A DNA stretch of 64,000 nucleotides from Novosphingobium sp. 9 (GCF_025340265.1 NZ_CP022707.1:2914501-2978500); one strand, 5' to 3'; counted from the first letter of the stretch, positions 44,242 through 55,181 are shown. The notes: a model not told the origin generated them from the letters alone. A program made the numbers and translations.

Positions 44242-45092
44242 CCGCCGCTTCCTTCCCCACCGGACTCTCGCGACACTGGGGCTGGCTGCTCGGCGGCGCC
44301 ATCGTGGTCATCGCCGCGATGTCCAGCGTGATCGAGGTGCCCGAAAACCAGCAGGCGGTCATCGTGCGCAATGGCCACGCCGTTGCCGTGATCAACCCCT
44401 ACCGGCCCGGAGAAGCGCTGGGCCAGAGCAGTTTCGGCCTCGCCCTGCGCATCCCGCTGGTCGACCACGTAGAGCGGATCGACAAGCGGCTGCTCTCGGT
44501 CGACATGGAGCAGCAGCAGGTGCTTTCGACCGATCAGCAGCGGCTGAACGTCGATGCCTATGCGCGGTTTCGCGTGGTCGATCCGGTCAAGATGGTGCTG
44601 ACCGCAGGCACCACCGAGCGGGTGGCGGACCAGCTTGAACCGATCCTCACCTCGGTGCTGCGCCAGGAACTGGGCAACCGCACGTTCCAGTCGCTGCTCA
44701 CGGCAGAGCGCGGGCAGGCGATGGAAAACATCCGCGCCGGGCTCGACCGCGAGGCACGCCAGTACGGCGCGCAAGTGGTGGACGTGCGCATCAAGCGCGC
44801 CGATCTTCCCGACGGTGCGCTCCAGAGTGCGTTCGACCGCATGAGCGCAGCACGGCAGGAAGAGGCCAAGACGATCACCGCCGAGGGCCAGAAGGACGCG
44901 CAGATCATCCGCGCCGATGCCGAGGCGCAGGCCAGCGCCATCTACGCCAAGGCCTTCGGTCAGGACCCGCAGTTCTATGATTTCTATCGTGCGATGCAGA
45001 GCTACGACTATGCCTTCGCGCAGGATGACAGTTCTGCCACCATCCTGCTTTCGCCCGACAGCGCCTATCTGAAGCACTTTCAGCAGCCCTGA
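44238..45092 (+). CDS. hflC: FtsH protease modulator HflC
   Basis: The 284-residue partner of HflK has a signal-anchor helix (WGWLLGGAIVVIAAMSSVIEV) and an SPFH domain (QQAVIVRNGHAVAVINPY, RLNVDAYARFRVVDPVKMVL), then a coiled coil (ARQEEAKTITAEGQKDAQIIRADAEAQASAI). The GTG start overlaps the hflK stop by four bases (GTGA), ensuring balanced synthesis. Confidence 0.94.
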   Translation: MTAASFPTGLSRHWGWLLGGAIVVIAAMSSVIEVPENQQAVIVRNGHAVAVINPYRPGEALGQSSFGLALRIPLVDHVERIDKRLLSVDMEQQQVLSTDQQRLNVDAYARFRVVDPVKMVLTAGTTERVADQLEPILTSVLRQELGNRTFQSLLTAERGQAMENIRAGLDREARQYGAQVVDVRIKRADLPDGALQSAFDRMSAARQEEAKTITAEGQKDAQIIRADAEAQASAIYAKAFGQDPQFYDFYRAMQSYDYAFAQDDSSATILLSPDSAYLKHFQQP

Positions 45093-45250
45093 CCCTTCAT
45101 CCGGGTTGCCATGCCCGGATGAAAATGGTCCCTTGCCACGAAATTTCAGCGGAACCGCGCCATTCAATACCGGTTAAGCCGATACCGTCACAACCGTTGT
45201 CCAACGGAACACGGTGCGCGGTTGCCGCCGCTACGGAGGAATCAAAGGAC

Positions 45251-46831
45251 GTGAAGCCAGTGCGATACGCTTACGGATTGACCACCGCTCTCCTGCTGGG
45301 AGGCGCCACCGCCACGCTCGTGACCGGCTACCCAGCCGGTGCGCAAGTCGCCCAGAACGAGCAGAGCCAGATGGCCCACGTGGTCCCGCGTGCCGGTGCG
45401 CCTGCCAGCTTCGCCGACCTCACCGCGCAGCTTGCGCCGGCCGTGGTCAACATCTCCACCCGCCAGAAGATCCAGGTCTCCAGCGGCGGGGGCGACGGCT
45501 CCAACCCGTTCGCGGGCACCCCGTTCGAGGGGCTGTTCGGTGGCGGCAACGGCGGTGGCAACAGCGCCCCGCAGACGCGTGAGGCGCAGTCGCTCGGCTC
45601 GGGCTTCATCATCTCATCCGATGGCTACATCGTGACGAACAACCACGTCATCACCGCCGACGGCAAGGGACAGGTCGAATCGATCACCGTCACCATGCCC
45701 GACGGCACCGAGTACCCGGCCAAGCTGATCGGCAAGGACGCCGCATCGGACCTTGCCGTGCTCAAGATCACCGGCACCAAGCCCTTCCCGTTCGTCAAGT
45801 TCGGCGACAGTTCGAAGGCGCGCGTGGGTGACTGGATCATCGCCATCGGCAACCCCTTCGGGCTGGGCGGCACGGTAACGGCGGGGATCGTCTCGGCGGT
45901 CTATCGCAATACCGGCCAGAACACCGCCTACGACCGCTATCTGCAGACCGACGCGGCGATCAACCGGGGCAACTCGGGCGGCCCGATGTTCGACATGCAG
46001 GGCAATGTCATCGGCATCAACAACGCGATCTTCTCGCCCACCGGCGGCAGCGTCGGCATCGGCTTTGCCATCCCGGCGGAAACCGCAGCCCCGATCGTCC
46101 AGAAGCTCATCAAGGGCGAGGCGATCGAGCGCGGCTATCTGGGCGTGCGCATCCAGCCGATCAGCGAGGACATGGCCGATTCGCTGGGCCTGCCCCACAA
46201 CAAGGGCGAATTCATCCAGAGCGTCGAGCCCGATGGCCCGGCAGCGAAGGGCGGCATGCAGGCAGGCGACGTCGTCACCGCCGTCAACGGCAAGGACGTC
46301 ACCCCCGACCAGTCGCTGTCGTTCCTCGTCGCCAACACGGCGCCGGGCAGCCGCATCCCGGTCGACGTTATCCGCAACGGCCGCAAGCAGACGCTCAACC
46401 TCACGGTCGCCAAGCGCCCGAGCGAGGAAGACCTGCAGCAGCAGACCTTCGGCGACGACGACAGCGCCGACAACAGCGACGATGCTTACAACAACCCGCC
46501 GCAGCAGATGGCCAAGGGCGTCATCGAGAATGCCCTCGGCTTCTCGGTAACCCCGCTAACCGCCAACATTGCGCGTCAGCTGGGCGTTTCGGAAACCGCC
46601 AAGGGCCTCGTCGTGGTCGCTGTCGATCCCAACTCGGATGCCGGTCAGAAGGGCCTCTCGCGCGGGTTCATCGTGCAGAGCGCCAACGGGCAGGACGTCG
46701 CGACCAAGGTCGATCTCGAAAACGCGATCAAGGCCGTGAAGGCCGATGGCCGCTCGGCCATCCTGCTGCGCGTCAAGCCGCGCGGCCAGCAGCCGATCTT
46801 CGTGCCGTTCCGCCTGAGCGACGGCAAGTAA
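45251..46831 (+). CDS. degP: Periplasmic serine protease Do (DegP/HtrA)
   Basis: The 526-residue protein starts at GTG 45251, ten bases after GGAGGA. A signal peptide (YGLTTALLLGGATATLVTGYPAGAQ) is followed by a trypsin-like domain with His in VTNNHVIT, Asp in ASDLAVLKI and Ser in NRGNSGGPMF. Two PDZ domains follow (about 285-380 and 420-520). It degrades or refolds damaged envelope proteins. Like many alphaproteobacterial hflK-hflC-degP arrangements it lies directly after hflC. It ends at a strong bidirectional terminator. Confidence 0.94.
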   Translation: MKPVRYAYGLTTALLLGGATATLVTGYPAGAQVAQNEQSQMAHVVPRAGAPASFADLTAQLAPAVVNISTRQKIQVSSGGGDGSNPFAGTPFEGLFGGGNGGGNSAPQTREAQSLGSGFIISSDGYIVTNNHVITADGKGQVESITVTMPDGTEYPAKLIGKDAASDLAVLKITGTKPFPFVKFGDSSKARVGDWIIAIGNPFGLGGTVTAGIVSAVYRNTGQNTAYDRYLQTDAAINRGNSGGPMFDMQGNVIGINNAIFSPTGGSVGIGFAIPAETAAPIVQKLIKGEAIERGYLGVRIQPISEDMADSLGLPHNKGEFIQSVEPDGPAAKGGMQAGDVVTAVNGKDVTPDQSLSFLVANTAPGSRIPVDVIRNGRKQTLNLTVAKRPSEEDLQQQTFGDDDSADNSDDAYNNPPQQMAKGVIENALGFSVTPLTANIARQLGVSETAKGLVVVAVDPNSDAGQKGLSRGFIVQSANGQDVATKVDLENAIKAVKADGRSAILLRVKPRGQQPIFVPFRLSDGK

Positions 46832-46880
46832 TCCGCGACAGGAGCGGGAAGGCAACCTCCCCGCTCCTGCCCTTCGCATG

Positions 46881-46920
46881 AAAAAAGGCCCCGCCGGATA
46901 TCTCCGGCGGGGCCTTTTTT
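46881..46920. terminator. Strong bidirectional rho-independent terminator
   Basis: A perfect 18-bp stem, A6 then GGCCCCGCCGGA and its complement ending in T6, closes a four-base loop TATC. It sits between the convergent degP and penicillin-binding protein genes. Both strands end in a T-run, so it can stop transcription from either side. Confidence 0.93.
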
Positions 46921-46972
46921 CGTCTCTCATTCTCAAGCTGCCCCCGGTTTCACCCGAAGGGCAGCGAGAGCG

Positions 46973-49285
46973 TCAGTAGCCGTCGTTGTAGCCGCTGTTG
47001 CCACTGCCGTTCCGCACGGCGCCCGTGGGCCGCGCGGTGGGCGTGGCGGCAGGCGATGCCGGGCGTCCGCCGACCGGGCGCGGCGCGACCATCGTCTGGC
47101 TGCCGCCGCCACCGTGCGACGGGGCCGAACGACCGGTCGCACGGTCGAGGAAGTCTTCACCCACCGCTGAGGTCGGCGGCGCGGAAGGGCCTTGTCCCGA
47201 GCCGTTCGGGCCGTAACCGGGTGCCGAAGCCCCCGTACCGTCCTCGTACTGCATCTGCTGGCCCTGTCCGCCCTGGCCTTGCCCACCCTGCCCCTGCGAA
47301 CCATCGCCCGGCTGGCCGTCCTGCCCGTTACCCGGACCGCGCACGAGATTGCCGTTCTCGTCGGTGTAGTAATAGTCGTTGGGATCGCCCTGCAGGTTCT
47401 GCTCGTCCGGTTCGAGCTGCCATTCGGGCAGCTGGAGCTGCGTCTGGAACTGCTGGACCGGTCGATTGGCGACCGCCACCTTCATGTAATCGGAGAATGC
47501 GCGGGCCGGCGCCGTACCGCCCCACAGGCCGCGCACCGGCTTGGCATCGTCGCGCCCCATCCACACACCGGTGGTGACGCCGCTGGAGAAGCCCAGGAAC
47601 CAGCCGTCCTTGTTCGAGGTGGTAGTGCCGGTCTTGCCCGCGACCGGGCGACCGATGTTGGCCGCACGCCCCGTGCCGGTGGCGACGGCGGATTGCAGCA
47701 GGTCGGTGATGCCCGCCGCGACATAGGGCGGCACCAGCACCTGACCACGGGTGGACTGGTGCTGATACAGCACCTTGCCGCTCGTCGTCGTCACCTTGGT
47801 GATGCCATAGGGCTCGACCGAAGTGCCCCCGGCGGAGACTTCGGCGAAGGCGCGGGTCATGTCGATCACGCGCACTTCGGAGGTGCCCAGCACCATCGCG
47901 GGCTGCGTGTTGATCTGGGTGGTGATGCCGAAGCGACGCGCCATCGCCGCCACCGTGCCGAAGCCCACCTCGTTGCCCAGCTTGGCCGCGATGGTGTTCT
48001 TCGAATAGGCGAAGGCGCTGCGGATATCGATCTTGCCCGCAAAGCGGCCATCGTCGTTATGCGGGCTCCAGCCGTCGATGGTGATCGGCGCATCGTCCAC
48101 CGCGTCGCTCGGCGTGTATCCCGCTTCAAGCGCGGCCATGTAGACGAACAGCTTCCATGACGAACCGGGCTGACGCACGGCGCTGGTCGCGCGGTTGTAG
48201 TTCGAGGTCACGTAATCGGTGCCGCCGACCATCGCCAGCACGGCGCCGTCGTTGTCGAGACTGACGAGAGCGCCCTGCGCGCCTGCGGGCACGCGGGCCT
48301 CCACCGCCTTGGCGCCTGCCTGCTGGAGCTTGGGATCGAGCGTGGTCCACACCTCGATAGGCTCGTCGTTGTCGGGCAGCAGCGTGTCGAGTTGCGGCAG
48401 CGCCCAGTCGGTGAAGTAGCGCACCGAGTTCTGGTTGCGGTCCTTCACGACCTTGACCTGCGAGAGGTCGATATCCTGCGCCTGCTCGGGCGTGATCACG
48501 CCGTTATCGGCCATCGTGCCCAGCACGACCTTGCCGCGCCGAATCGAGGCATCGACATCGGCGGTCGGCGAATAGTTGGACGGCGCCTTCACGAGCCCTG
48601 CGATGATCGCCGCCTCGCCCACCGACAGGCTGGTGCCGGGATGGCCGAAGAACTTGCGGCTGGCCGCGTCGATACCGTAGGCGCCGCCACCGAAGTAGAC
48701 CTTGTTGAGGTACAACTCGAGAATCTGATCCTTGCTGAACTTGCGCTCCAGCGCCAGCGCCAGCACCATTTCGCGTGCCTTGCGGGCATAGTTGCGGTTG
48801 TTGTTCAGGAAGATGTTGCGCGCGAGCTGCTGCGTGATCGTCGAGGTCGCGGCGAAGCGGCGATCCTCGGCCACGCCCACGAACACCGCACGCGCCAGGC
48901 CGTAAGGGTCCACGCCGGGGTGCGAGAAGAAGCGGCGATCCTCGACCGAGACCATCGCCTCGCGCATGATCGGCGGGATATCGTCGAACGACAGCCACTT
49001 GCCATAGCTCGGCCCGAGCGAGACGAGTTCGGTGCCGTCGCGCGCGCGCACGACGATCATCTGGCCGTTCTGGCTGCTCTTGAGCGCGTCGAAATCGGGA
49101 AGCTGACGCTCGGTGATGAAGACCGCCGTGCCCAGGAAGATCGCGGCGAGCAGGCACAGCGCCACGCCCCACATCACGACACCGCGCACGATGCGCAGCC
49201 AGAGCGGGCGACGACCTTTCTTCGAGGAAGCATTCTTGGGGGACGGGCTCTCCGAAGAGCCGCGTCGGCCGGAATTGTTGGCCAT
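46973..49285 (-). CDS. mrcA: Class A penicillin-binding protein 1A (transglycosylase/transpeptidase)
   Basis: The 770-residue enzyme builds peptidoglycan. Cytoplasmic Lys/Ser-rich N-terminus, membrane helix (VVMWGVALCLLAAIFLGTAVFI), GT51 domain with catalytic Glu in SVEDRRFFSHPGVD and FAATSTITQQLARN, then transpeptidase domain with SxxK in RQPGSSWKLFVYM, SxN in AYSKNTIA and KTG in AGKTGTT. The last 130 residues are a low-complexity Gly/Gln/Pro tail (GQGGQGQGGQGQQ). Full length for the family. Confidence 0.94.
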   Translation of the reverse strand: MANNSGRRGSSESPSPKNASSKKGRRPLWLRIVRGVVMWGVALCLLAAIFLGTAVFITERQLPDFDALKSSQNGQMIVVRARDGTELVSLGPSYGKWLSFDDIPPIMREAMVSVEDRRFFSHPGVDPYGLARAVFVGVAEDRRFAATSTITQQLARNIFLNNNRNYARKAREMVLALALERKFSKDQILELYLNKVYFGGGAYGIDAASRKFFGHPGTSLSVGEAAIIAGLVKAPSNYSPTADVDASIRRGKVVLGTMADNGVITPEQAQDIDLSQVKVVKDRNQNSVRYFTDWALPQLDTLLPDNDEPIEVWTTLDPKLQQAGAKAVEARVPAGAQGALVSLDNDGAVLAMVGGTDYVTSNYNRATSAVRQPGSSWKLFVYMAALEAGYTPSDAVDDAPITIDGWSPHNDDGRFAGKIDIRSAFAYSKNTIAAKLGNEVGFGTVAAMARRFGITTQINTQPAMVLGTSEVRVIDMTRAFAEVSAGGTSVEPYGITKVTTTSGKVLYQHQSTRGQVLVPPYVAAGITDLLQSAVATGTGRAANIGRPVAGKTGTTTSNKDGWFLGFSSGVTTGVWMGRDDAKPVRGLWGGTAPARAFSDYMKVAVANRPVQQFQTQLQLPEWQLEPDEQNLQGDPNDYYYTDENGNLVRGPGNGQDGQPGDGSQGQGGQGQGGQGQQMQYEDGTGASAPGYGPNGSGQGPSAPPTSAVGEDFLDRATGRSAPSHGGGGSQTMVAPRPVGGRPASPAATPTARPTGAVRNGSGNSGYNDGY

Positions 49286-49445
49286 AGACTAGAAGCAAAT
49301 CCCAATGGCGGACCGATGCGTCCGCAGGCTCCCTACACCGTGGCGCAGCGATTTGTAACCCGCGCTTAACACGAGAGCGGTGCGGACTGCCCTCTAAGGC
49401 TGATTGATCCGCACCGAACCGAAGCCCGGCCCCGGAGTCAGTTCC

Positions 49446-49844
49446 TCAGTCTTCCGGCTCGAAATCGAGCGAAGCGCTGTTGATGCAATAGCGCAGGCCC
49501 TCAGGCCCCGGACCATCGGGGAAGACATGCCCCAGGTGCCCTTCGCAGGTTGCGCAGCGCACTTCGGTGCGGATCATGCCGTGCGAGGTATCGCGCAGTT
49601 CCTCTACCGCGACGCCGTCGACCGGCGCGGTATAGCTCGGCCAGCCGCAGCCCGAATGGTACTTTGTGCCCGACGAGAACAGCGGCGTTCCGCAACCGGC
49701 GCAAAGGTAGACGCCCTGCTGATCGTTGTTCTCGTACTTGCCGGTGAAAGCACGCTCGGTCCCCTGCTGGCGCAGCACGCGGTACTGCTCGGGCGTCAGC
49801 CGCTCGCGCCATTCCTCGTCGGTGAGGGTAAACTTGTCGGTCAT
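49446..49844 (-). CDS. msrB: Peptide-methionine (R)-S-oxide reductase MsrB
   Basis: The 132-residue enzyme repairs oxidised methionine (R isomer) in proteins. Zinc is held by two CxxC pairs ([10 protein letters not shown] and [10 protein letters not shown]). GCGWPSY and HVFPDGPGP are typical, and the catalytic Cys is in [10 protein letters not shown] near the C terminus. The start at 49844 ([16 protein letters not shown]) gives the normal length. Confidence 0.95.
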   Translation of the reverse strand: MTDKFTLTDEEWRERLTPEQYRVLRQQGTERAFTGKYENNDQQGVYLCAGCGTPLFSSGTKYHSGCGWPSYTAPVDGVAVEELRDTSHGMIRTEVRCATCEGHLGHVFPDGPGPEGLRYCINSASLDFEPED

Positions 49845-49920
49845 CTGGCTCGTTCTCCTACCTCGCCAGATATGGGAAGCGGGGCAGCGGCGTTCCAGTA
49901 CCCCTCGCGTCAGAACGCTC

Positions 49921-50075
49921 AGAGCCTGTTTGAAAAATGCCCCGCGAGGCATTTTTGAGGCGGCACCGGCCCTCTCCCCCACCCTGCCACCCAACGGTCT
50001 ATCCTGCGGGTGGCAGGGTGGGGGAGAGGGCCGGTGCCGCAAAATTCGCATTTCGCGAATTTTCAAACAACCTCT
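49921..50075. repeat. Long nested inverted repeat, mobile-repeat-like
   Basis: A perfect 33-bp inverted repeat (49960-49992 against 50008-50040) with a 15-base loop is flanked on each side by smaller palindromes (AAAAATGCC/GGCATTTTT near 49933-49956 and AAAATTCGC/GCGAATTTT near 50041-50063) and by outer arms GAGCCTGTTTGAA / TTCAAACAACCTC. This nested symmetry with similar outer ends resembles a small non-autonomous repeat family. It lies between the convergently-oriented ends of msrB's leader and the hydrolase gene and overlaps the hydrolase stop region. Confidence 0.8.
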
Positions 50076-50956
50076 TAAAGCTTTGAGAACAACGCGACCA
50101 TCTGCTTCCACGCCTTGTCCGCCGCATCCGGGTCCCAGGCGGGACTGTCGGGCACGGTCCAGCCGTGGTCCGCGGGATAGACCTCGATCTCGGCCGGGCG
50201 CCCGGCAGCATCGGCGGCGGCGCGCAGTTGCGTCTTCTGGTCGGGCTGCTTGGCATCGTCGTTGCGGGCGATGGCGAAGAGGTAGGACGCCTTGGTCTGC
50301 GTCAGCAGCCGGTGCGGACTGTCGGGCGCGGGCGTCACCAGCCCGGCGCCGTGGAGCGAGACTGCGCCGCCAACGCGTGCCGGGACGGCCGCTGCGGTGC
50401 GCACAGTGAACGGCCCGCCCATGCAATAGCCGCTGGTGCCGATCTTGCGGTCCTTCGCCACCACGCCCTGCGCATCAAGGAAGGCGACATAGCGCTTCGC
50501 ATCCGCCGTGATCGCTGCCGGGGTCAGCAGTTCGCGCATCGGCGCGATCTTCGCCTGCCCCTCGGGCGTGCGATAGTCCGAAAAGCTCTCCATCACCGGC
50601 GAGGGGCCGGAACGGTAATAGTGGTTCACCGCCAGCACCGCGAAGCCCTGCGAGGCGAGCGAGCGGGCCATGACCTTGAAGGCATCGCGAAGCCCCGCGA
50701 TGTCGGGCCACAGCACGATACCGGGATGCGTACCCTTGGCGGGATGGACGAAGAAGGCATCGCACACGCCCGTGTCCATGGCGATCGAGACCATGCCCTC
50801 GGTCACGGCATCGCCGGTCTGCGCGAAGCTGCTGGAGCAGCCCGCCAGCGCTACGCCCATGGCGCCTGCCGCGCTCAAGGCCGCGAATGCGCGACGGTCA
50901 AGCCCGCGCCGGGCGAGATTGGCCTCTTCCGATTCCAGCGTGAATTCGTCGCACAT
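50075..50956 (-). CDS. Dienelactone hydrolase-family protein with N-terminal lipoprotein/TAT-like segment
   Basis: The 293-residue alpha/beta hydrolase starts at [20 protein letters not shown]. An internal hydrophobic stretch [26 protein letters not shown] (about 22-47) looks like a TAT-type signal with a lipobox-like Cys, suggesting export. The hydrolase core follows: [19 protein letters not shown], nucleophile Cys in GYCMGGPF, Asp in ARNDDAKQ and His in [11 protein letters not shown] enzymes open lactones; the natural substrate here is unknown. Confidence 0.87.
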   Translation of the reverse strand: MCDEFTLESEEANLARRGLDRRAFAALSAAGAMGVALAGCSSSFAQTGDAVTEGMVSIAMDTGVCDAFFVHPAKGTHPGIVLWPDIAGLRDAFKVMARSLASQGFAVLAVNHYYRSGPSPVMESFSDYRTPEGQAKIAPMRELLTPAAITADAKRYVAFLDAQGVVAKDRKIGTSGYCMGGPFTVRTAAAVPARVGGAVSLHGAGLVTPAPDSPHRLLTQTKASYLFAIARNDDAKQPDQKTQLRAAADAAGRPAEIEVYPADHGWTVPDSPAWDPDAADKAWKQMVALFSKL

Positions 50957-51144
50957 CACGAGTCTCCTCCAGTTTCCTCGATACAAGGCTAGCCGAGGCG
51001 CGGGTAAGAGGCGAGAGGAAGAGGGGAAGTCCTCTGATCGCGCAATGAATTTCCTGAAACCGCTTGGAAAATTCACCGGGACGGAACAAGAATACGATCG
51101 CATCACCGGTCGGTCGTTCCCGCCCGGTCGATGGGGGGCAAGCG

Positions 51145-53274
51145 ATGATGAAAAGTGCATATGCTGGCGTTGCATCGTGTCTGGCGCTGGCCATGATGCT
51201 TGCGCCGACGGGGGCCGCGGCCAAGGCGAAACCGTCCGACAAGACAGCGACAGCCACGATGGCCAATCGCGAAGTCCATTACGGCAATGCGCCGGACTGG
51301 GTGTCCCCGCCTCCCGCCGGCACCGGAACTACCTCCGGCGGCGAAAACGCTGGCGAGAGTGACAGCCCTGTCCACGTTGTGTGGAGCGATAGCGAGCAGC
51401 GCGTCACCCCCACCTCCGTCACCACATATACCGCCTCGCGGATCAGGTTGCTGCGCCCCGAGGCGCTGCAGATCGGCAATCTCTCGCTGGTGTGGAATCC
51501 CGATACCACGCAAGTCACCGTCAACCGGCTCGTAGTCTATCGCGACGGACAGGTGATCCCGGTGCTCGACACCGCGCGCTTCCAGATCTTCCAGCGCGAG
51601 GGCGGGCTGGAACAGGCCATGCTGAACGGCGAGCTGACCGCGAACCTCCAGATCCCCGGCCTGCGTGTGGGCGACGAAATCGAGTTCGTGCAGACGCAGG
51701 TGCGTCGCAACTCGGTGTTCGGCGATCGGCAGTTCGATGTCGTCATGCTCAATTCGGCACTGGCGCCGGGGCGTTATCGCATGGGCGTCTCGTGGGCGGG
51801 AGGCGAAAAGCCCGTCCTGCGACCGAGCGCCGATCTCGCTCCGGCACTGACGAAAACGGACGGCTCCATCATCGCCACGCTTACCGATCCGGGCAAATTC
51901 GTAGCCCCGGACGGCGCGCCTGCGCGCTATGCGGCGGGACGCTATATCGAATATTCGGACTTCTCGCGCTGGCAGGATGTCTCCGCCGCTTGGTATCCGC
52001 TGTTCGAGCGCAGCGCCACCATCGCCGCCACCTCGCCGCTCCATGCCGAAATCGATCGCATCCGCGCCGCCTCTTCGGATCCGCGCGCGCAGGCGCTTGC
52101 CGCGCTGGCGCTGGTGCAGGACAAGGTGCGCTACGTTTATACCGGCATGGACGACGGCAACTATACGCCCGCCCCCGCCGACCAGACCTGGGAGCGTCGC
52201 TTCGGAGACTGCAAGGGCAAGACCGCGCTGCTGATGGCATTGCTGCACGGCCTCGGCATTGAGGCGCAGGCCGTCATCGTCAACAGCGGCGGGGGCGATG
52301 GGATCGACGAGCACCTGCCCAGCCCCGCGATGTTCGACCATGTCGTCGTCACCCTGACGATGAACGGCCAGCGCCTGTGGCTCGACGGTACGCGCCAGAG
52401 CGAGCACCGCCTGCTCACCGATGCCGAAGTGCCTTATCGCCAGTTCCTGCCGGTCAGCGCGCAGGGCACGGACCTGACGCACCTGCCCTACCACATCCCC
52501 CGCTTCCCGATGGACCTGACGTTCACGGACATCGATGACAGCGCCGGGGTGGACAAGCCCGCAAAGATCAGGATCGTCTCGATCACGCGTGGCGATACTG
52601 CACTGGGCATCAGCCTGGGCCTATCCTCGATGCCGCACGATGCCGCCGTCGAGGCGATGCGTCGCGGTATGAGCGGCGGATGGATCACGCCCGATACCAT
52701 CGACTGGTCGTATGACACCGCCAACGGCACCCTCACCATGACCACGGTAGGCACCGCCAAACTGGACTGGGAGGATGACGATCACACGTTCTACCTGCCC
52801 GGCGGCGGATTCTACGCGCCTGCCGAACTCAAACGCCCCAAGGAACAGGACCAGAGCGCCCCTTACGCCAACAAGCCGGGCGAGTTTTCGTGCTCGGTCA
52901 CGCGCATGCGCATGCCGAGCATCCCCAACATGCACTGGGGCGTGACAGCCAAATCGATCGACCGCAGCGTGGGCGGCATCGCCTATTACCGCCGCGCGCA
53001 GATCGAGGACGGTGTGGTCAGCCAGATCCGCTCATCGCGCACGATGCAGGATGAAATCACGCCGGACGAAGCCAAAGTGGCCAACGGGCAGATCACGGCC
53101 TTCGACAACAACAAGACCTATGTCTCGCAGATCACCGGCAAGGGGCCCTCGACCGAGCTGGACGGCAAACCGATGGTCTCATTCGATGCGGTCGACTGGG
53201 CCAATGCCCCTGACCCCTGCCTACCCGCACGCTTGCGCGAGGCTTTGCCCGACAAGAGCCCAGCGAAGAGTTAG
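51145..53274 (+). CDS. Exported DUF3857 / transglutaminase-like protein
   Basis: The 709-residue protein has a signal peptide ([23 protein letters not shown]). The DUF3857 beta-rich region (about 60-290) includes [19 protein letters not shown] and [18 protein letters not shown]. It is followed by a transglutaminase-like core with Cys in [20 protein letters not shown], His in FDHVVVTL and Asp in LWLDGT. It may act as a periplasmic peptidase or ligase; the substrate is not known. ATG at 51145 or 51148. Its stop overlaps the end of purU by four bases (convergent). Confidence 0.83.
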   Translation: MMKSAYAGVASCLALAMMLAPTGAAAKAKPSDKTATATMANREVHYGNAPDWVSPPPAGTGTTSGGENAGESDSPVHVVWSDSEQRVTPTSVTTYTASRIRLLRPEALQIGNLSLVWNPDTTQVTVNRLVVYRDGQVIPVLDTARFQIFQREGGLEQAMLNGELTANLQIPGLRVGDEIEFVQTQVRRNSVFGDRQFDVVMLNSALAPGRYRMGVSWAGGEKPVLRPSADLAPALTKTDGSIIATLTDPGKFVAPDGAPARYAAGRYIEYSDFSRWQDVSAAWYPLFERSATIAATSPLHAEIDRIRAASSDPRAQALAALALVQDKVRYVYTGMDDGNYTPAPADQTWERRFGDCKGKTALLMALLHGLGIEAQAVIVNSGGGDGIDEHLPSPAMFDHVVVTLTMNGQRLWLDGTRQSEHRLLTDAEVPYRQFLPVSAQGTDLTHLPYHIPRFPMDLTFTDIDDSAGVDKPAKIRIVSITRGDTALGISLGLSSMPHDAAVEAMRRGMSGGWITPDTIDWSYDTANGTLTMTTVGTAKLDWEDDDHTFYLPGGGFYAPAELKRPKEQDQSAPYANKPGEFSCSVTRMRMPSIPNMHWGVTAKSIDRSVGGIAYYRRAQIEDGVVSQIRSSRTMQDEITPDEAKVANGQITAFDNNKTYVSQITGKGPSTELDGKPMVSFDAVDWANAPDPCLPARLREALPDKSPAKS

Positions 53275-54125
53275 CCGCGAAACACCACGGTGCGCGCGCC
53301 GTTGAGCAATACGCGGTCTTCCAGATGCAGGCGCACCGCTTCGGCCAGCACCCGGCGTTCGATATCGCGGCCCTTGCGCACCAGATCGTTGGGCGTGTCG
53401 GCATGGCTGATCCGCTCGACGTCCTGATGGATGATCGGGCCTTCGTCCAGATCGCCGGTCACGTAGTGCGCGGTCGCGCCGATCATCTTCACGCCGCGCG
53501 CGTGGGCCTGGTGATAGGGCTTGGCGCCCTTGAAGCCGGGCAGGAACGAGTGGTGGATATTGATGCAGCGGCCCGACAGAAACGCCGCCATCTCGTCCGA
53601 GAGAATCTGCATGTAACGCGCCAGCACCACCAGTTCGGCGCCGGTCTCGTCCACCAGTGCCCGGACCTGCGCTTCCTGCGCGGCCTTGGTATCCTTCGTC
53701 ACCGGCAGGTGATGGAAGGGAATATTGCCCAACGAAAGATCGCCCAGCGCCTCGCGCGGGTGGTTGGAGACGACGCCAACCACGTCCATCGCAAATTCGC
53801 CGATTCGGCGGCGATAGAGCAGATCGACAAGGCAGTGGTCGAACTTGCTGACCATCAGCAGGACGCGGCGCGGACGGTCGCGCCCGAGCATCGACCAGTC
53901 CATGCCGTAGGCGTCCGCCACGGCCGTGAAGCCGCTGCGGATCGCCTCGCGTTCGGCACTGCCCGTGGCAAAGGCGACGCGCATGAAGAAGCGCCCGCCC
54001 GCCAGATCGTCGTACTGCTGCGCCTCGACGATATTGCAGCCTTGCTGCGCGAGGTAGCCGGTGACGGCGGCGACGATGCCCGGACGATCCGCACAGGACA
54101 GCGCCAAAACCATCGTCTCGTTCAT
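53271..54125 (-). CDS. purU: Formyltetrahydrofolate deformylase
   Basis: The 284-residue enzyme has an N-terminal ACT domain ([26 protein letters not shown]) and a C-terminal formyltransferase-type domain with [41 protein letters not shown] and the catalytic Asp in [12 protein letters not shown]. It hydrolyses 10-formyl-THF to formate and THF, supplying formate to purine synthesis and balancing one-carbon pools. ATG 54125 follows GGGGGAGA; a GTG codon earlier is also possible. Confidence 0.95.
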   Translation of the reverse strand: MNETMVLALSCADRPGIVAAVTGYLAQQGCNIVEAQQYDDLAGGRFFMRVAFATGSAEREAIRSGFTAVADAYGMDWSMLGRDRPRRVLLMVSKFDHCLVDLLYRRRIGEFAMDVVGVVSNHPREALGDLSLGNIPFHHLPVTKDTKAAQEAQVRALVDETGAELVVLARYMQILSDEMAAFLSGRCINIHHSFLPGFKGAKPYHQAHARGVKMIGATAHYVTGDLDEGPIIHQDVERISHADTPNDLVRKGRDIERRVLAEAVRLHLEDRVLLNGARTVVFRG

Positions 54126-54161
54126 CACCGTCTCCCCCTGTCGTCCGGCCTCGATATCGTG

Positions 54162-55181
54162 TCAGGCGACCAAGCGTGCGGTCAGCGCCGCTTCGCTTTC
54201 GGCCATCAGCGCGGCCATGATCTCGGCGACCGGCTCTTCCTTCGTCACCATGCCGACCGACTGGCCCGCCATGATCGAGCCGCCTTCGACGTCACCGTCG
54301 ATCACCGCGCGGCGCAGCGCGCCTGCCCAGAAGCGCTCGATCTGGAGCTGGGCCTCGCCCATGTCCACATCGCCCGCATCGAGCAGCTTGGCCACTTCGA
54401 ACTGCTTGGCGGTGAATTCCTCGGTGCCCTTGTTCTTGAGCGCGCGCACCGGGATCACCGGCAGGCGCGGATCGACCTGCACCGAAGCGATCGCATCGCG
54501 GGCCGAGGCGCGGAAGAACGCCTTCTTGAACGCTTCATGCGCGATCGATTCGCTGGCGCAGGCAAAGCGCGTGCCCAGCTGCACACCGGCAGCGCCCATT
54601 TCGAGGTAGCCCGCCATCGCCTCACCACGGCCGATGCCACCTGCCACGAACACGAGGTTGTCGGCGGCCAGCGTCGGCAGGATTTCCTGCGCCAGCACCG
54701 AGGTCGAGACCGGGCCGATGTGGCCGCCTGCTTCTGAACCCTCGATCACCAGCGCGTCCGCGCCCGAGCGCAGCAGCTTCTTGCCGAGCGCCAGCGTGGG
54801 CGCGAAGCAGATCACCTTGGCGCCCGATTCCTTGATCGCCTCGACGCTGCCCTTGGGCGGAATGCCGCCCGCCAGCACCACATGTGTCACGCCATGCCGG
54901 GCGCAGACCGCGATCAGGTCGAACAGCTGCGGGTGCATGGTGATGAGGTTGACGCCGAAGGGCTTGGCGGTCAGCGCCTTGGTCGCGGCGATCTCGGTAT
55001 CGAGCAGTTCGGGCGTCATCGCCCCGCAGGCGATCACGCCGAAGCCGCCCGCGTTGCTGATCGCCGAGACGAGGTTGCGCTCCGACACCCACGACATCGC
55101 GCCGCACAGGATGGCAGTCTCGCTGCCGAGGAATTCACGTCCACGCGCCATCAGCGCGGCAGTCTTGCTGTAGGCGGTCAT
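54162..55181 (-). CDS. Nitronate monooxygenase-family FMN protein (FabK-like TIM barrel)
   Basis: The 339-residue protein has GAMSWVSERNLVSAISNAGGFGVIACGAM, HVVLAGGIPPKG, DALVIEGSEAGGHIG, VFVAGGIGRGEAMAGYLEMGAAGVQLGTRF and the C-terminal GGSIMAGQSVGMV. This is the NMO/2-nitropropane dioxygenase and FabK fold that binds FMN. Whether it oxidises nitronates or reduces enoyl thioesters cannot be told from the sequence. It lies 37 bases after purU's start on the same strand. Confidence 0.87.
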   Translation of the reverse strand: MTAYSKTAALMARGREFLGSETAILCGAMSWVSERNLVSAISNAGGFGVIACGAMTPELLDTEIAATKALTAKPFGVNLITMHPQLFDLIAVCARHGVTHVVLAGGIPPKGSVEAIKESGAKVICFAPTLALGKKLLRSGADALVIEGSEAGGHIGPVSTSVLAQEILPTLAADNLVFVAGGIGRGEAMAGYLEMGAAGVQLGTRFACASESIAHEAFKKAFFRASARDAIASVQVDPRLPVIPVRALKNKGTEEFTAKQFEVAKLLDAGDVDMGEAQLQIERFWAGALRRAVIDGDVEGGSIMAGQSVGMVTKEEPVAEIMAALMAESEAALTARLVA

